Shown here piece by piece: positions 53,199 through 61,079 of a stretch of DNA of 64,000 nucleotides (the first letter of the stretch is position 1; every line of letters begins with the position of its first letter). A program made the translations under genes and the position numbers. The notes under the pieces are model-generated. The model was not told the origin of the DNA. It did not search any database and was given only the letters and a program-made list of their open reading frames with translations. The DNA comes from Lentzea sp. NBRC 105346 (GTDB taxonomy: Bacteria > Actinomycetota > Actinomycetes > Mycobacteriales > Pseudonocardiaceae). Location: the NCBI RefSeq assembly GCF_030269605.1, contig NZ_BSTQ01000013.1:1-64000 (forward strand), in the 5' to 3' direction.

Positions 53199-55241
53199 TC
53201 AGCCCTGCGCGAGGTCCGCGAACCGGCTGTAGTGCAGCTGGTGCGCGACGGTGATCGTCGCCGTGGGGCCCGCACGGTGCTTCGCCAGGATCAGGTCGGC
53301 CTCGCCCGCGCGCGGGTCGTCGCGTTCCCACGCGTCCGGGCGGTTGATCAGGATGACCATGTCGGCGTCCTGCTCGAGGGAGCCGGACTCACGCAGGTCG
53401 GACAGCTGCGGCCGCTTGTCCGTACGCTGCTCGGGACCACGGTTCAGCTGCGAGATCGCGATGACCGGGACCTCGAGCTCCTTGGCGATCAGCTTGAGGT
53501 TTCGGGAGAACTCCGAGACCTCCTGCTGACGGGACTCGGACTTCTTGCCCGACGACATCAGCTGGAGGTAGTCGACGACCATCAGCTTGAGGTCGTGCCG
53601 CTGCTTCAGGCGCCGGGCCTTGGCGCGGATCTCCATCATCGTCAGGTTGGGCGAGTCGTCGACGAAGAGCGGGGCCTCGGAGATCTCCGACATGCGCCGC
53701 GCCAGGCGCGTCCAGTCGTCGTCGCTCATCTTGCCGCCGCGCATGTCGCCGAGGCGGATGCGGGCCTCGGCGGAGAGCATGCGCATGACGATCTCGGTGC
53801 GGCTCATTTCCAGCGAGAAGATGGCGCTGGTCATGCCGTGCTTCACCGAGCACGACCGCGCGAAGTCGAGGCCCAGCGTCGAGTTGTGCGTCGGGATCAT
53901 CGACGGGCCGGCCAGGTACATGTGGTCGTGGTTGTCGACCTCGACGCACCGCACGGGCACTGACGCGATCGGGCGGATCGACACCATCTCCACGCGGTCG
54001 GCGCCCAGAGTCCCGGCGAGCGCTGCGATGTCCTCGCGGAGCCGTGCGAACCGGACGTCGACCGGAAGGTGGGCCAGCAGTTCACGGCGCTGCGACAACG
54101 AAGCGCGCAGGTAGGCAAGGGGGATGTGCGGCTCGTCCGCCACTCCCAGCTTCTTCGCCGCGCGCAGTTCGTCGTCGGTCAGTTCCGCGTCGCCCAGGCC
54201 GGAGAGGAACAGGCCCAGGGCGCGGGGTGACAGCGGCAGTTCGGACACCGACAGGTCCCACGGCGCCGACATGCGCACGTAGTGGCGGGCGGTGCTCTCG
54301 AAGAGCTGCCGGGTCGTGCGGATTCCCCAGAAGCCGCCGGTCTCGCTGCACGACTCGGTCAGCCACTGGTGTTCGGCGTCGGCGACGATCGTCGTGTCGT
54401 CGGAGAACTCGACCGCGAAGCACGGACGGCCGGTCATCACCTCGGTCGCCGCGACGACGGAGGTCGGACGGCCGTCGGCCCCGATCAGCTGGTCGCCGAC
54501 CGCGACCTCACCCATGGTCGTCCAGCCGGACGGCGTGGGCAGCGGCGTGTCCAGCGCCAGGGCCTTACCGACACCGGGGCGTGCGGCGACGATGATCATC
54601 TGGCCGGGGTGCAGGCCGTTAGTCAGCTCGTCGAGGTCCGCGAAGCCCGTGGGGATGCCGAGCGACGAGCCGCCACGCGAGGCGATCGCGTCGATCTCGT
54701 CCATCGTCGGCTGCAGCAGGTCTTCCAGCGCCACGTAGTCCTCGGACGTGCGGCGGTCGGTGACCTCGTAGATCGCGGCCTGCGCGCGGTCGACTACCTC
54801 GTCGACGTCCGCGCCCTCGGCGCCGTTGTAGCCGAGCTGCACGATGCGCGTGCCCGCCTCGACCAGCCTGCGCAGCACCGCCTTCTCGGCGACGATCTCC
54901 GCGTAGTAGCCGGCGTTCGCGGCCGTCGGCACCGTCGCGATCAACGTGTGCAGGTACGGCGCGCCGCCGACGCGCAGCAGCTCGCCGCGCCGTTCCAGCT
55001 CCGCCGACACCGTGATCGGGTCTGCGGGCTCGCCGCGGCCGTACAGATCGAGGATGCAGTCGTAGATCGCCTGGTGCGCGGGGCGGTAGAAGTCGTTGGG
55101 CGCCAACGCCTCGATGACGTCCGCGATCGCGTCCTTGGACAGCAGCATGCCGCCGAGCACCGACTGTTCGGCGGCAAGATCCTGCGGCGGCTGGCGTTCG
55201 AAGCCGGGCTCCGCCATACCCCGGTCGTCTACCAGCGCCAC
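53199..55241 (-). CDS. dnaB: Replicative DNA helicase DnaB with intein
   Basis: Hexameric 5'-3' helicase at the replication fork. The precursor is 680 aa; removing the 227-aa intein leaves 453 aa, the normal length. The N-terminal domain starts FERQPPQDLAAEQSVLGGML. The helicase Walker A motif ARPGVGK-ST is split exactly between Lys and Ser by the intein; Walker B is LMVVDYLQLM, and RESGSLEQDADMVILINR follows. The GTG at 55241 gives VALVDDRG, resembling the start of mycobacterial DnaB; ATG at 55217 is an alternative. It lies 453 bp downstream of rplI, behind a terminator and a cluster of DnaA-box-like sequences, so it probably has its own promoter. Confidence 0.95.
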   Translation of the reverse strand: MALVDDRGMAEPGFERQPPQDLAAEQSVLGGMLLSKDAIADVIEALAPNDFYRPAHQAIYDCILDLYGRGEPADPITVSAELERRGELLRVGGAPYLHTLIATVPTAANAGYYAEIVAEKAVLRRLVEAGTRIVQLGYNGAEGADVDEVVDRAQAAIYEVTDRRTSEDYVALEDLLQPTMDEIDAIASRGGSSLGIPTGFADLDELTNGLHPGQMIIVAARPGVGKALALDTPLPTPSGWTTMGEVAVGDQLIGADGRPTSVVAATEVMTGRPCFAVEFSDDTTIVADAEHQWLTESCSETGGFWGIRTTRQLFESTARHYVRMSAPWDLSVSELPLSPRALGLFLSGLGDAELTDDELRAAKKLGVADEPHIPLAYLRASLSQRRELLAHLPVDVRFARLREDIAALAGTLGADRVEMVSIRPIASVPVRCVEVDNHDHMYLAGPSMIPTHNSTLGLDFARSCSVKHGMTSAIFSLEMSRTEIVMRMLSAEARIRLGDMRGGKMSDDDWTRLARRMSEISEAPLFVDDSPNLTMMEIRAKARRLKQRHDLKLMVVDYLQLMSSGKKSESRQQEVSEFSRNLKLIAKELEVPVIAISQLNRGPEQRTDKRPQLSDLRESGSLEQDADMVILINRPDAWERDDPRAGEADLILAKHRAGPTATITVAHQLHYSRFADLAQG
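53883..54563 (-). other. Class 3 intein in DnaB (b site), decayed endonuclease
   Basis: In-frame protein-splicing element of 227 aa at DnaB residues 227-453. It begins with Ala (ALALDTPLPTP) instead of Cys/Ser and has the class 3 WCT triad: Trp67 in AEHQWLTES, Cys206 in VRCVEVDNHDHMY and Thr225 in IPTHN, ending His-Asn before the +1 Ser. The middle has only traces of a LAGLIDADG endonuclease (PLSPRALGLFLSGLGDAEL and IPLAYLRASLSQRRELLAHL), so homing activity is probably lost. The insertion interrupts the ATP-binding loop, so unspliced DnaB should be inactive. Confidence 0.9.
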
Positions 55242-55394
55242 CTTGAGATCACCCCATCGCATCGAGCCCGCACACCCCAGGTTTTACCCCGAGGGTCTGA
55301 CAATTTCGGAGATTTCGGCCCCGCCACGCACAGCTATGGACCGCCCCTCGGGCAGCGACGCTAGAGCGACCCGACCGGAGCAAGCAAACGAGCC

Positions 55395-55608
55395 TGTGGA
55401 CAACTCGGTGGACAGCCTGTGGACGGTTGCGCACAGCTGGGTAGAAGGTGGGGACAACCTGGGGACAACCGTGATGGTTGTGCAAGGAAGTGCAGGTCAG
55501 CGCCTGTGTACAAGTTGTGGAAAAACAAGTGCGCAACAGCCTCGGCGTGTCGCGAAAAACCGCCTCTTCGGCGTGTCGCGTCGTGGATGTCGCGTTGACT
55601 TATCCACA
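55395..55608. promoter_or_regulatory. Cluster of DnaA-box-like sequences upstream of dnaB
   Basis: Perfect boxes are TGTGGACAA (55395-55403, i.e. TTGTCCACA) and TTATCCACA (55600-55608). One-mismatch copies are TGGGGACAA at 55449 and 55460, TGTGTACAA at 55505 and TGTGGAAAA at 55516; TGTGGACGG at 55418 has two. The rest of the 55242-55694 gap has no gene. Confidence 0.65.
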
Positions 55609-55644
55609 GGCCGGCCGAAGTGAGACGCTACTCCAGACGAGCGA

Positions 55645-55683
55645 AAGCGCCACTCGATCAGCCCAGCCGACCGAGTGGCGCTT
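55645..55683 (-). terminator. 12-bp hairpin after rplI
   Basis: aagcgccactcg and cgagtggcgctt form a perfect stem with a 15-nt loop, 12 nt beyond the rplI stop. It should end the rpsF-ssb-rpsR-rplI transcript before dnaB. Confidence 0.85.
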
Positions 55684-55694
55684 CCGAAACGGAT

Positions 55695-56153
55695 TTACTC
55701 CGCGGCCGTCACCACGAGCGGCAGCGAAACGGTGACCTCCGGGTGCAGCCGGACGGTGACCGAGTGCTTGCCGGTCGTCTTGATGTGACCCGGCAGCTCG
55801 ATGGCGCGCTTGTCCAGGACGAGACCGCCCGCGGACTTCTTGACGGCGGCCGCGATGTCCGAGGTGGTGACCGAACCGAACAGCTTGTTCGAGCCGGCCG
55901 CCGCCTTCGCGGTCAGCGTCACGCCACCAAGGCCCTCGAGCTTGGCCTTGATCTCCTTGGCGTGGTCCAGGTCGCGGACGCGGCGCGTGTCCTGCGCGCG
56001 CTGGATGACCTGGATCTGCTTCTGCGCACCCTTGGTCGCGACGATCGCGAGACCGCGGGGCAGCAGGTAGTTGCGGCCGTAGCCGTCCTTGACCTCGACG
56101 ATGTCGCCGGGGGCGCCAAGGCCGGAAACGTCAGCGGTGAGGATGAGCTTCAT
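55695..56153 (-). CDS. rplI: 50S ribosomal protein L9
   Basis: Ribosomal protein of 152 aa that binds 23S rRNA and reaches out from the 50S subunit. The N-terminal domain MKLILTADVSGLGAPGDIVE followed by VKDGYGRNYLLPRGLA is the L9 signature; a central helix links to the C-terminal domain (SVTTSDIAAAVKK). Last gene of the rpsF-ssb-rpsR-rplI operon, 18 nt after rpsR. Confidence 0.97.
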   Translation of the reverse strand: MKLILTADVSGLGAPGDIVEVKDGYGRNYLLPRGLAIVATKGAQKQIQVIQRAQDTRRVRDLDHAKEIKAKLEGLGGVTLTAKAAAGSNKLFGSVTTSDIAAAVKKSAGGLVLDKRAIELPGHIKTTGKHSVTVRLHPEVTVSLPLVVTAAE

Positions 56154-56171
56154 CGCGGTGTCTCCTTTCCC

Positions 56172-56411
56172 TTAGCGAGCGGTCGAGGTGTAGGGCAGCA
56201 GGGCCATCTCACGGGCGTTCTTCACGGCGACAGCGACGTCGCGCTGGTGCTGCGAGCAGTTGCCGGTGACCCGACGGGCACGGATCTTGCCGCGGTCCGA
56301 GATGAACTTCCGGAGCAGCGTCGTGTCCTTGTAGTCGATCAGGTTCGCGCTCTTGTCCTTGCAGAAGGCGCAGACCTTCTTCTTGGGCTTGCGCACAGGC
56401 GGCTTGGCCAT
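56172..56411 (-). CDS. rpsR: 30S ribosomal protein S18, zinc-binding form
   Basis: Ribosomal protein of 79 aa that pairs with S6 in the 30S platform. The core YKDTTLLRKFISDRGKIRAR is diagnostic. Cys14, Cys17, Cys52 and His55 form a CxxC...CxxH pattern, so this is the C+ (zinc-binding) version. In actinobacteria a C- paralogue elsewhere is often used under zinc shortage; none is in this window. Confidence 0.96.
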   Translation of the reverse strand: MAKPPVRKPKKKVCAFCKDKSANLIDYKDTTLLRKFISDRGKIRARRVTGNCSQHQRDVAVAVKNAREMALLPYTSTAR

Positions 56412-56466
56412 GTGTCTCTAACTCCTGAATAACGCGGTGAATGAAGTACTGGGTGACCGGTGCGGT

Positions 56467-56964
56467 CTAGAAGGGGGGCTCGTCGGCGAAGCCGCCACCC
56501 GAGCCGGCCGGCGGGGCGGAACCCCACGGGTCGTCGACGGGGGCGCTGCCACCACGAGACGGAGCGCCGCCGCCGAAGCCGCCGCCACCGCCGTCTCCAC
56601 GGCTGACCTTGTTGACCTTCGCGGTCGCGTAGCGCAGCGAGGGGCCGATCTCGTCGACCTCCAGCTCCACGACAGTGCGCTTCTCGCCTTCCTTCGTCTC
56701 GAAGGAACGCTGGCGCAACCGTCCGGAGACGAGCACTCGCGAACCGCGGGTGAGCGACTCGGCCACGTTCTCGGCGACCTGCCGCCACACGTTGCACCGC
56801 AGGAACAGCGCTTCGCCGTCCTTCCACTCGCCGGACTGGCGGTCGAAGGTGCGGGGCGTGGAGGCCACCGTGAAGGAGGCCACCGCGGCACCGCTCTGGG
56901 TGAAGCGGAGTTCCGGGTCGGCGGTCAGGTTCCCGACCACCGTGATCGTCGTCTCACCAGCCAT
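56467..56964 (-). CDS. ssb: Single-stranded DNA-binding protein
   Basis: SSB of 165 aa that coats single-stranded DNA at forks. The OB fold (about 1-110) begins ETTITVVGNLTADPELRFTQ; a Gly-rich linker (GDGGGGGFGGGAPSRGG) leads to the acidic tip DEPPF that recruits partner proteins. Encoded between rpsF and rpsR, as in most bacteria; this is the essential SSB. The gap to rpsR is 55 nt. Confidence 0.96.
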   Translation of the reverse strand: MAGETTITVVGNLTADPELRFTQSGAAVASFTVASTPRTFDRQSGEWKDGEALFLRCNVWRQVAENVAESLTRGSRVLVSGRLRQRSFETKEGEKRTVVELEVDEIGPSLRYATAKVNKVSRGDGGGGGFGGGAPSRGGSAPVDDPWGSAPPAGSGGGFADEPPF

Positions 56965-56994
56965 GATCTTGGGAGCTCCCCTGTTCGAGGTTCG

Positions 56995-57303
56995 TCAGGC
57001 CTTGACGGCCGACTTGGCGGGCTCGCGGCGCAGGACCTTCGTCCGGAGCACCGTCTCCTGCAGACCGAGCTGGCGGTCCAGTTCCTTCACCGCGTCCGGA
57101 GTCGAGGTCAGGTCGAGCACCGCGTAGATACCCTCGGTGTTCTTGTTGATCTCGAAGCTCAACCGGCGCTTGCCCCAGACGTCGACCTTCTCAACGTTGC
57201 CACCCGCGGTGCGGATGACGTTGAGGAACGTGTCGAGAGACGGCGCGATCGTGCGCTCGTCGAGACTGGGGTCGAGGATGACCATCACTTCGTAATGACG
57301 CAT
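56995..57303 (-). CDS. rpsF: 30S ribosomal protein S6
   Basis: Ribosomal protein of 102 aa, partner of S18. The N terminus MRHYEVMVILDPSLDERTIA and VDVWGKRRLSFEINKNTEGI are typical. The ATG at 57303 matches homologues, although the best ribosome-binding site (aggaggtga) is nearer an in-frame GTG at 57312 that would add three residues. First gene of the operon. Confidence 0.95.
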   Translation of the reverse strand: MRHYEVMVILDPSLDERTIAPSLDTFLNVIRTAGGNVEKVDVWGKRRLSFEINKNTEGIYAVLDLTSTPDAVKELDRQLGLQETVLRTKVLRREPAKSAVKA

Positions 57304-57434
57304 GAGGACCACTCACCTCCTGTGGACTCGCGGCCACGGGCTCTCCGTGGCAGGAGGGTCGTCGCGTCAGCAACCGGAGGAGCGTAGCAAGGTGGTGCGA
57401 CCGGGTTTGATCCGGGTCGTCCGATTCGGGTCGG

Positions 57435-58376
57435 TCACGCCGGGGTGCGGCGCAACACCCAGGTCCGCACCAGCGCGCCCGTCACGCAGGACAGCATCAG
57501 CACCGCCAGCAGCACCGGCATGCCGACCCCGCCCACGCCGCGCAGTCGCGGCAACGCCTGCGCCTGGCCCGCGGTCTGCACCGGGTCGCCGTTGTAGCCC
57601 TGGTCGGCGCCCGCACGGGGCACGACCGAGCCGTACCGGACACCCGGCGACGGCGAGTAGACGCCCGGCAGCGCGAACGGCAATGAGCCGTAGCTGAACA
57701 GCGGCACGCGGCCGTAGTTGCTGCCCAGCGAGTACAGGCTGAACCCGGTGTTGCTCGCGGCCACGCCGCCGACCGGGGTCGCGCCGGTCTGGTTGCCCGG
57801 CGTCGTCCCCGGAGTGGTGCCGGGCTGCGTGCCCGGTGTGCCCGGAGTGGTGCCCGGCGGCGTCGTGGGTGGTGTCTGCCCGGTCCCCTGCTGCGAGGCG
57901 TCGGCGATCGCTTTGGACCCGTCCTGGATCGGCGCCGCGACCTGGTTGACGCCGGTGACAGCGACCCCGCACATGCTGGTCAGCGTGGACCGGACGGATC
58001 CTGCGAGCGTGCCGATGACCGGCCCGAGCAGCGGCATCGCCTGCAGCTGGGCGACGACCTGGTTCGCGATGGTCGCGCCGGAGATGGTCGTGGTCCCGGT
58101 CTGCACGGCGCCGATCGGGATGGGCGGCAGCGCGGTGAACGCCTGCTGGAACGGCGCGGCGAGCGGCGGGCCCAGCACGGGGATCGCGCGGATCAGGTCG
58201 GTGATCGGCTGCACGACGGCGGAAGGACTCAGAGATACGGGCTGACCAGGCGTTCCCTGCACGGACGTCGCGCAGCTGCCGACGACGATGGGTTCCGCTG
58301 CCACGGCCGTACCGGCACCGACCAAGCCCGATGCCAGAGTCACGAGCAACGCGGCGGTCGCGCTCGCAAGTCTCAT
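57435..58376 (-). CDS. Secreted protein with C-terminal membrane anchor
   Basis: Not recognised. 313 aa with a signal peptide (RLASATAALLVTLASGLVGA, ending AVAAEP), a Pro/Ala-rich helical domain with two cysteines (GSCATSVQ and TSMCGVAVTG) that may pair, a long Thr/Pro/Gly linker (about 165-205, PGTTPGTPGTQPGTTPG), a Tyr/Ser/Pro-rich segment (SLYSLGSNYGRVPLFSYGSL) and a C-terminal span followed by RTWVLRRTPA. The hydrophobic end plus basic tail suggests membrane anchoring, not sortase attachment (no LPXTG). ATG at 58376. It stands alone between rpsF and nfo. Confidence 0.75.
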   Translation of the reverse strand: MRLASATAALLVTLASGLVGAGTAVAAEPIVVGSCATSVQGTPGQPVSLSPSAVVQPITDLIRAIPVLGPPLAAPFQQAFTALPPIPIGAVQTGTTTISGATIANQVVAQLQAMPLLGPVIGTLAGSVRSTLTSMCGVAVTGVNQVAAPIQDGSKAIADASQQGTGQTPPTTPPGTTPGTPGTQPGTTPGTTPGNQTGATPVGGVAASNTGFSLYSLGSNYGRVPLFSYGSLPFALPGVYSPSPGVRYGSVVPRAGADQGYNGDPVQTAGQAQALPRLRGVGGVGMPVLLAVLMLSCVTGALVRTWVLRRTPA

Positions 58377-58509
58377 GCCTTCCACCTTTCCTACTTACAA
58401 GTAACGACCGTAGGTCCAGGTGGTGACGCCGGTCTATGTCTTCTTTTGTCGATTAGGCCTATCGGCGGCGGTCGCAGCGGCGTTGCAGCCGACGACTACC
58501 CTCCTTCCC

Positions 58510-59280
58510 ATGCGCATCGGGGCCCACGTCCGCGACAGCGACCCGGTCGACGCCGCGGCGGAACGCGGGGCCGAGGTCGTCCAGTTCTTCCTGTCCGACC
58601 CACAGGGCTGGAAGGCGCCGAAGCCGCACCCTCAGACCGAGGCGTTGCTGGCGTCCGACCTCACCGTGTTCATCCACGCTCCGTACATGATCAACATAGC
58701 GTCGCTGAACAACAAGATCCGCATCCCGTCCCGCAAGAACGTGCTGCAGCACGCGAAGGCGGCGAAGACGGTCGGCGCGCAGGGCCTGATCGTGCACGGC
58801 GGCCACGTCACCAAGGGCGAGGACCCGTCGGAGGGCTTCAAGAACTGGCGCAAGTTCTTCGAGCGGCAGATGGACGAGGGTGGCTTCGACGTCCCGATCC
58901 TGATCGAGAACACCGCGGGCGGCGACAACGCCATGGCGCGCAGCTTCGACGCGCTGGCCCGGCTGTGGGACGCGGTCGGCGAGTTCGGCGCGGGCTTCTG
59001 CCTCGACACGTGCCACGCGTTCGCGGCCGGTGAGGACCTGGTCGGCATCGTCGACCGGGTGAAAGCGATCACCGGCCGGATCGACCTCGTGCACCTCAAC
59101 AGCTCGCGCGACGAGTTCGCGTCGTCACGTGACAGGCACGCCAACATCAGTACTGGCACGATCGACCCCGACCAGCTGGTGGCGGTCTGCGCCAGCGCCG
59201 AAGCCCCCGTCGTCGTGGAGACACCGGACGAGGGCCAGGCCGACGACATCGCGTTCCTGCGCGACCGGCTCGGCCGGTGA
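58510..59280 (+). CDS. nfo: Deoxyribonuclease IV (endonuclease IV)
   Basis: AP endonuclease of 256 aa that cuts DNA 5' to abasic sites in base excision repair, using a three-metal site in a TIM barrel. Landmarks are MRIGAHVRDSDPVDAA, FIHAPYMINIAS, LIVHGGHV, ILIENTAGGDNAMARSFD, CLDTCHAFAAGED, VHLNSSRDEFASSRDRHANI and VVVETPDEG. It is short for the family (about 280 aa). Its stop overlaps the start of the next gene (GTGA). Confidence 0.9.
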   Translation: MRIGAHVRDSDPVDAAAERGAEVVQFFLSDPQGWKAPKPHPQTEALLASDLTVFIHAPYMINIASLNNKIRIPSRKNVLQHAKAAKTVGAQGLIVHGGHVTKGEDPSEGFKNWRKFFERQMDEGGFDVPILIENTAGGDNAMARSFDALARLWDAVGEFGAGFCLDTCHAFAAGEDLVGIVDRVKAITGRIDLVHLNSSRDEFASSRDRHANISTGTIDPDQLVAVCASAEAPVVVETPDEGQADDIAFLRDRLGR

Positions 59281-60725
59281 GACTTGTGCACGAGGTGGTG
59301 GCGGCCGTGGTTCCCGAGCAGCGTGATGCCGGGCGCCCGACGCGTCACTTCGGCCGGACGGCACTGGCGATCGTCGTCATGCTGTGCGGCCTCACCCTGC
59401 TGATCGGCTTCGCGAACAAGGACCGCTGCACCGGTCCGCAGTTCGACCAGTGGGGTCGCACGCAGCCGGACTACGACAAGCGCAACAAGGCCGAGGTCTG
59501 CTACTCCGACATCCAGCACCTGTGGATCGGCCGGGACATCGACCGGCACGTCTTCCCGTATGTCGACGGCGGCATCAACGACAAGGGTGTGCTGGTCGGC
59601 GGCTCGGTCGAGTACCCGGTGCTCACCGGTGTGCTGATCTGGATCGGCGCGCTGTTCGCGCACAACGACGCGGAGTTCCTCTTCTACAGCGCGATGCTGA
59701 TGCTGCCGTTCGGGCTGGCGACCGGGTGGATGCTCGGCAAGCTCGGGCGCTGGCGCGCGCTGCTGTGGGCGATCGGGCCACCGCTCGTGCTGTACGCCTT
59801 CCACAACTGGGACCTGCCGGTCGTGTTCTGCTCGGTGGCCGCGGTCTACGTCGTGCACAGATGGAACCGGCCGCTGCACGAACGCACGATCGTCGCCTCG
59901 ATCCTGCTCGCGCTCGGGTTCGCGTTCAAGATCTACTCGGGCATCTTCGTGCTGCCGCTGATGCTGTACGTGCTGACCGGCGGCCGCGACGGCCGGGAGT
60001 TGCCGGACGGCAAGAAGTACGACCCGCTCGGCGCGTGCCGGGTGGTCACCGCCGCGATCGCCACCGTGGTGCTGGTCAACCTGCCGTTCGCCGTCGCCGG
60101 CTACGACGGCTGGAAGGCGTCGTTCACGTTCCAGCAGCTGCGCCGGGTGGACATCACCACGAACTCGGTCTGGTACTGGGGCCTGCGGCCGTTCATGGAC
60201 GACAACGAGATGCAGTCGCTGGTCGGACTGCTCTCCCCGGTCACGATCATCATCTCGTTCGCCGTCGCGTGCTGGATCGGCTGGCGGCGCTACCGAGCCG
60301 AGGGGACCTATCCCTGGATCCCGGTCTCGGGCGCGATGCTCTGCGGGTTCATGCTGCTGCACAAGGTCCACTCGCCGCAGTACACGCTGTGGCTGGTGCC
60401 GATGTTCGTGCTGCTGCGGGTGCCGCTGCGGTGGGCGTTCGCGTACTTCGTCGCGGACCTCGCGATGGGCATCGGCATCTTCCGCTGGTTCTACGCGATC
60501 GAGTTCGGCCAGCCGGCCGGGATCTACGACAGCTTCTCCGCGCAGGCCGTGATGATCGGAGTCTGGGGACGCGCCGCGCTGCTCGTCGCCCTGTTCGTGG
60601 CCTTCCTCAAGGCCCGCGACGTAGTTTCGGACGATGACGACGACCGCCGGGTACTCGGGAAAACCGCTGCACGTCAAACTCGGCGTCAAGCCGGGCTCCC
60701 GCGTGCTTCTGGTGAGTCCGCCTGA
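59277..60725 (+). CDS. GT87-type polyprenol-phosphate-dependent glycosyltransferase
   Basis: Polytopic GT-C fold membrane protein of 482 aa with about 11 spans (DUF2029/GT87, the family of mycobacterial PimE). The first external loop is rich in charge (CYSDIQHLWIGRDIDRHVFP), where the catalytic Asp is expected. EYPVLTGVL and HSPQYTLWLVPMFVLL are family features. It probably moves mannose or another sugar from a lipid-linked donor to a cell-surface glycan. GTG at 59277 overlaps nfo by 4 nt; a GTG at 59286 is an alternative. The 3' 92 nt overlap the DUF3052 gene in another frame. Confidence 0.83.
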   Translation: MRLVHEVVAAVVPEQRDAGRPTRHFGRTALAIVVMLCGLTLLIGFANKDRCTGPQFDQWGRTQPDYDKRNKAEVCYSDIQHLWIGRDIDRHVFPYVDGGINDKGVLVGGSVEYPVLTGVLIWIGALFAHNDAEFLFYSAMLMLPFGLATGWMLGKLGRWRALLWAIGPPLVLYAFHNWDLPVVFCSVAAVYVVHRWNRPLHERTIVASILLALGFAFKIYSGIFVLPLMLYVLTGGRDGRELPDGKKYDPLGACRVVTAAIATVVLVNLPFAVAGYDGWKASFTFQQLRRVDITTNSVWYWGLRPFMDDNEMQSLVGLLSPVTIIISFAVACWIGWRRYRAEGTYPWIPVSGAMLCGFMLLHKVHSPQYTLWLVPMFVLLRVPLRWAFAYFVADLAMGIGIFRWFYAIEFGQPAGIYDSFSAQAVMIGVWGRAALLVALFVAFLKARDVVSDDDDDRRVLGKTAARQTRRQAGLPRASGESA

Positions 60726-61029
60726 CGGCTTCACCCTGGAGTGCCCGCACCACACGCGGGCGGGCCGCGACCCGTACGACGTGCTGCTCGTGTTCTGCCC
60801 GATGCTCGCCGACCTGCACCGGCAGTGGGACAAGTCCGTCGAACGGATCACCAAGGCGGGCGCGCTGTGGATCGCCTGGCCGAAGAAGTCGTCCGGGTTC
60901 GGCTCGGACCTCGACGAGAACCTGGTGCGTGAACACGCGCTCGCGCACGGGCTCGTCGACGTGAAGGTGTGTGCCGTCGACCAGACGTGGTCCGGGTTGA
61001 AGCTGGTCTGGCGGCTATCGAACCGTTAG
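60634..61029 (+). CDS. DUF3052 family protein
   Basis: Cytosolic protein of 131 aa. It has the family opening GYSGKPLHVKLGVKPGSRVL and the core LWIAWPKKSSGFGSDLDENL, then VCAVDQTWSGLKLVWR. Function is unknown. The conserved YSGKPL segment begins only seven residues after the ATG at 60634, so the start cannot be moved downstream to remove the 92-bp overlap with the glycosyltransferase gene. Confidence 0.85.
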   Translation: MTTTAGYSGKPLHVKLGVKPGSRVLLVSPPDGFTLECPHHTRAGRDPYDVLLVFCPMLADLHRQWDKSVERITKAGALWIAWPKKSSGFGSDLDENLVREHALAHGLVDVKVCAVDQTWSGLKLVWRLSNR

Positions 61030-61079
61030 CCCCCGTCCGGCCGATGTGTGACTTGGATCTACGGGGTCATCCTGGGTAG

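Noticed and set aside
53883..54563. Insertion or frameshift making dnaB a pseudogene
   Set aside because: The insertion is in frame, has full class 3 intein motifs at both ends, and its removal restores a perfect P-loop and normal DnaB length.
55395..55608. Chromosomal origin oriC
   Set aside because: DnaA-box-like sequences are present, but dnaA and dnaN are not adjacent, and actinobacterial oriC normally lies between them. Kept as a DnaA-box cluster only.
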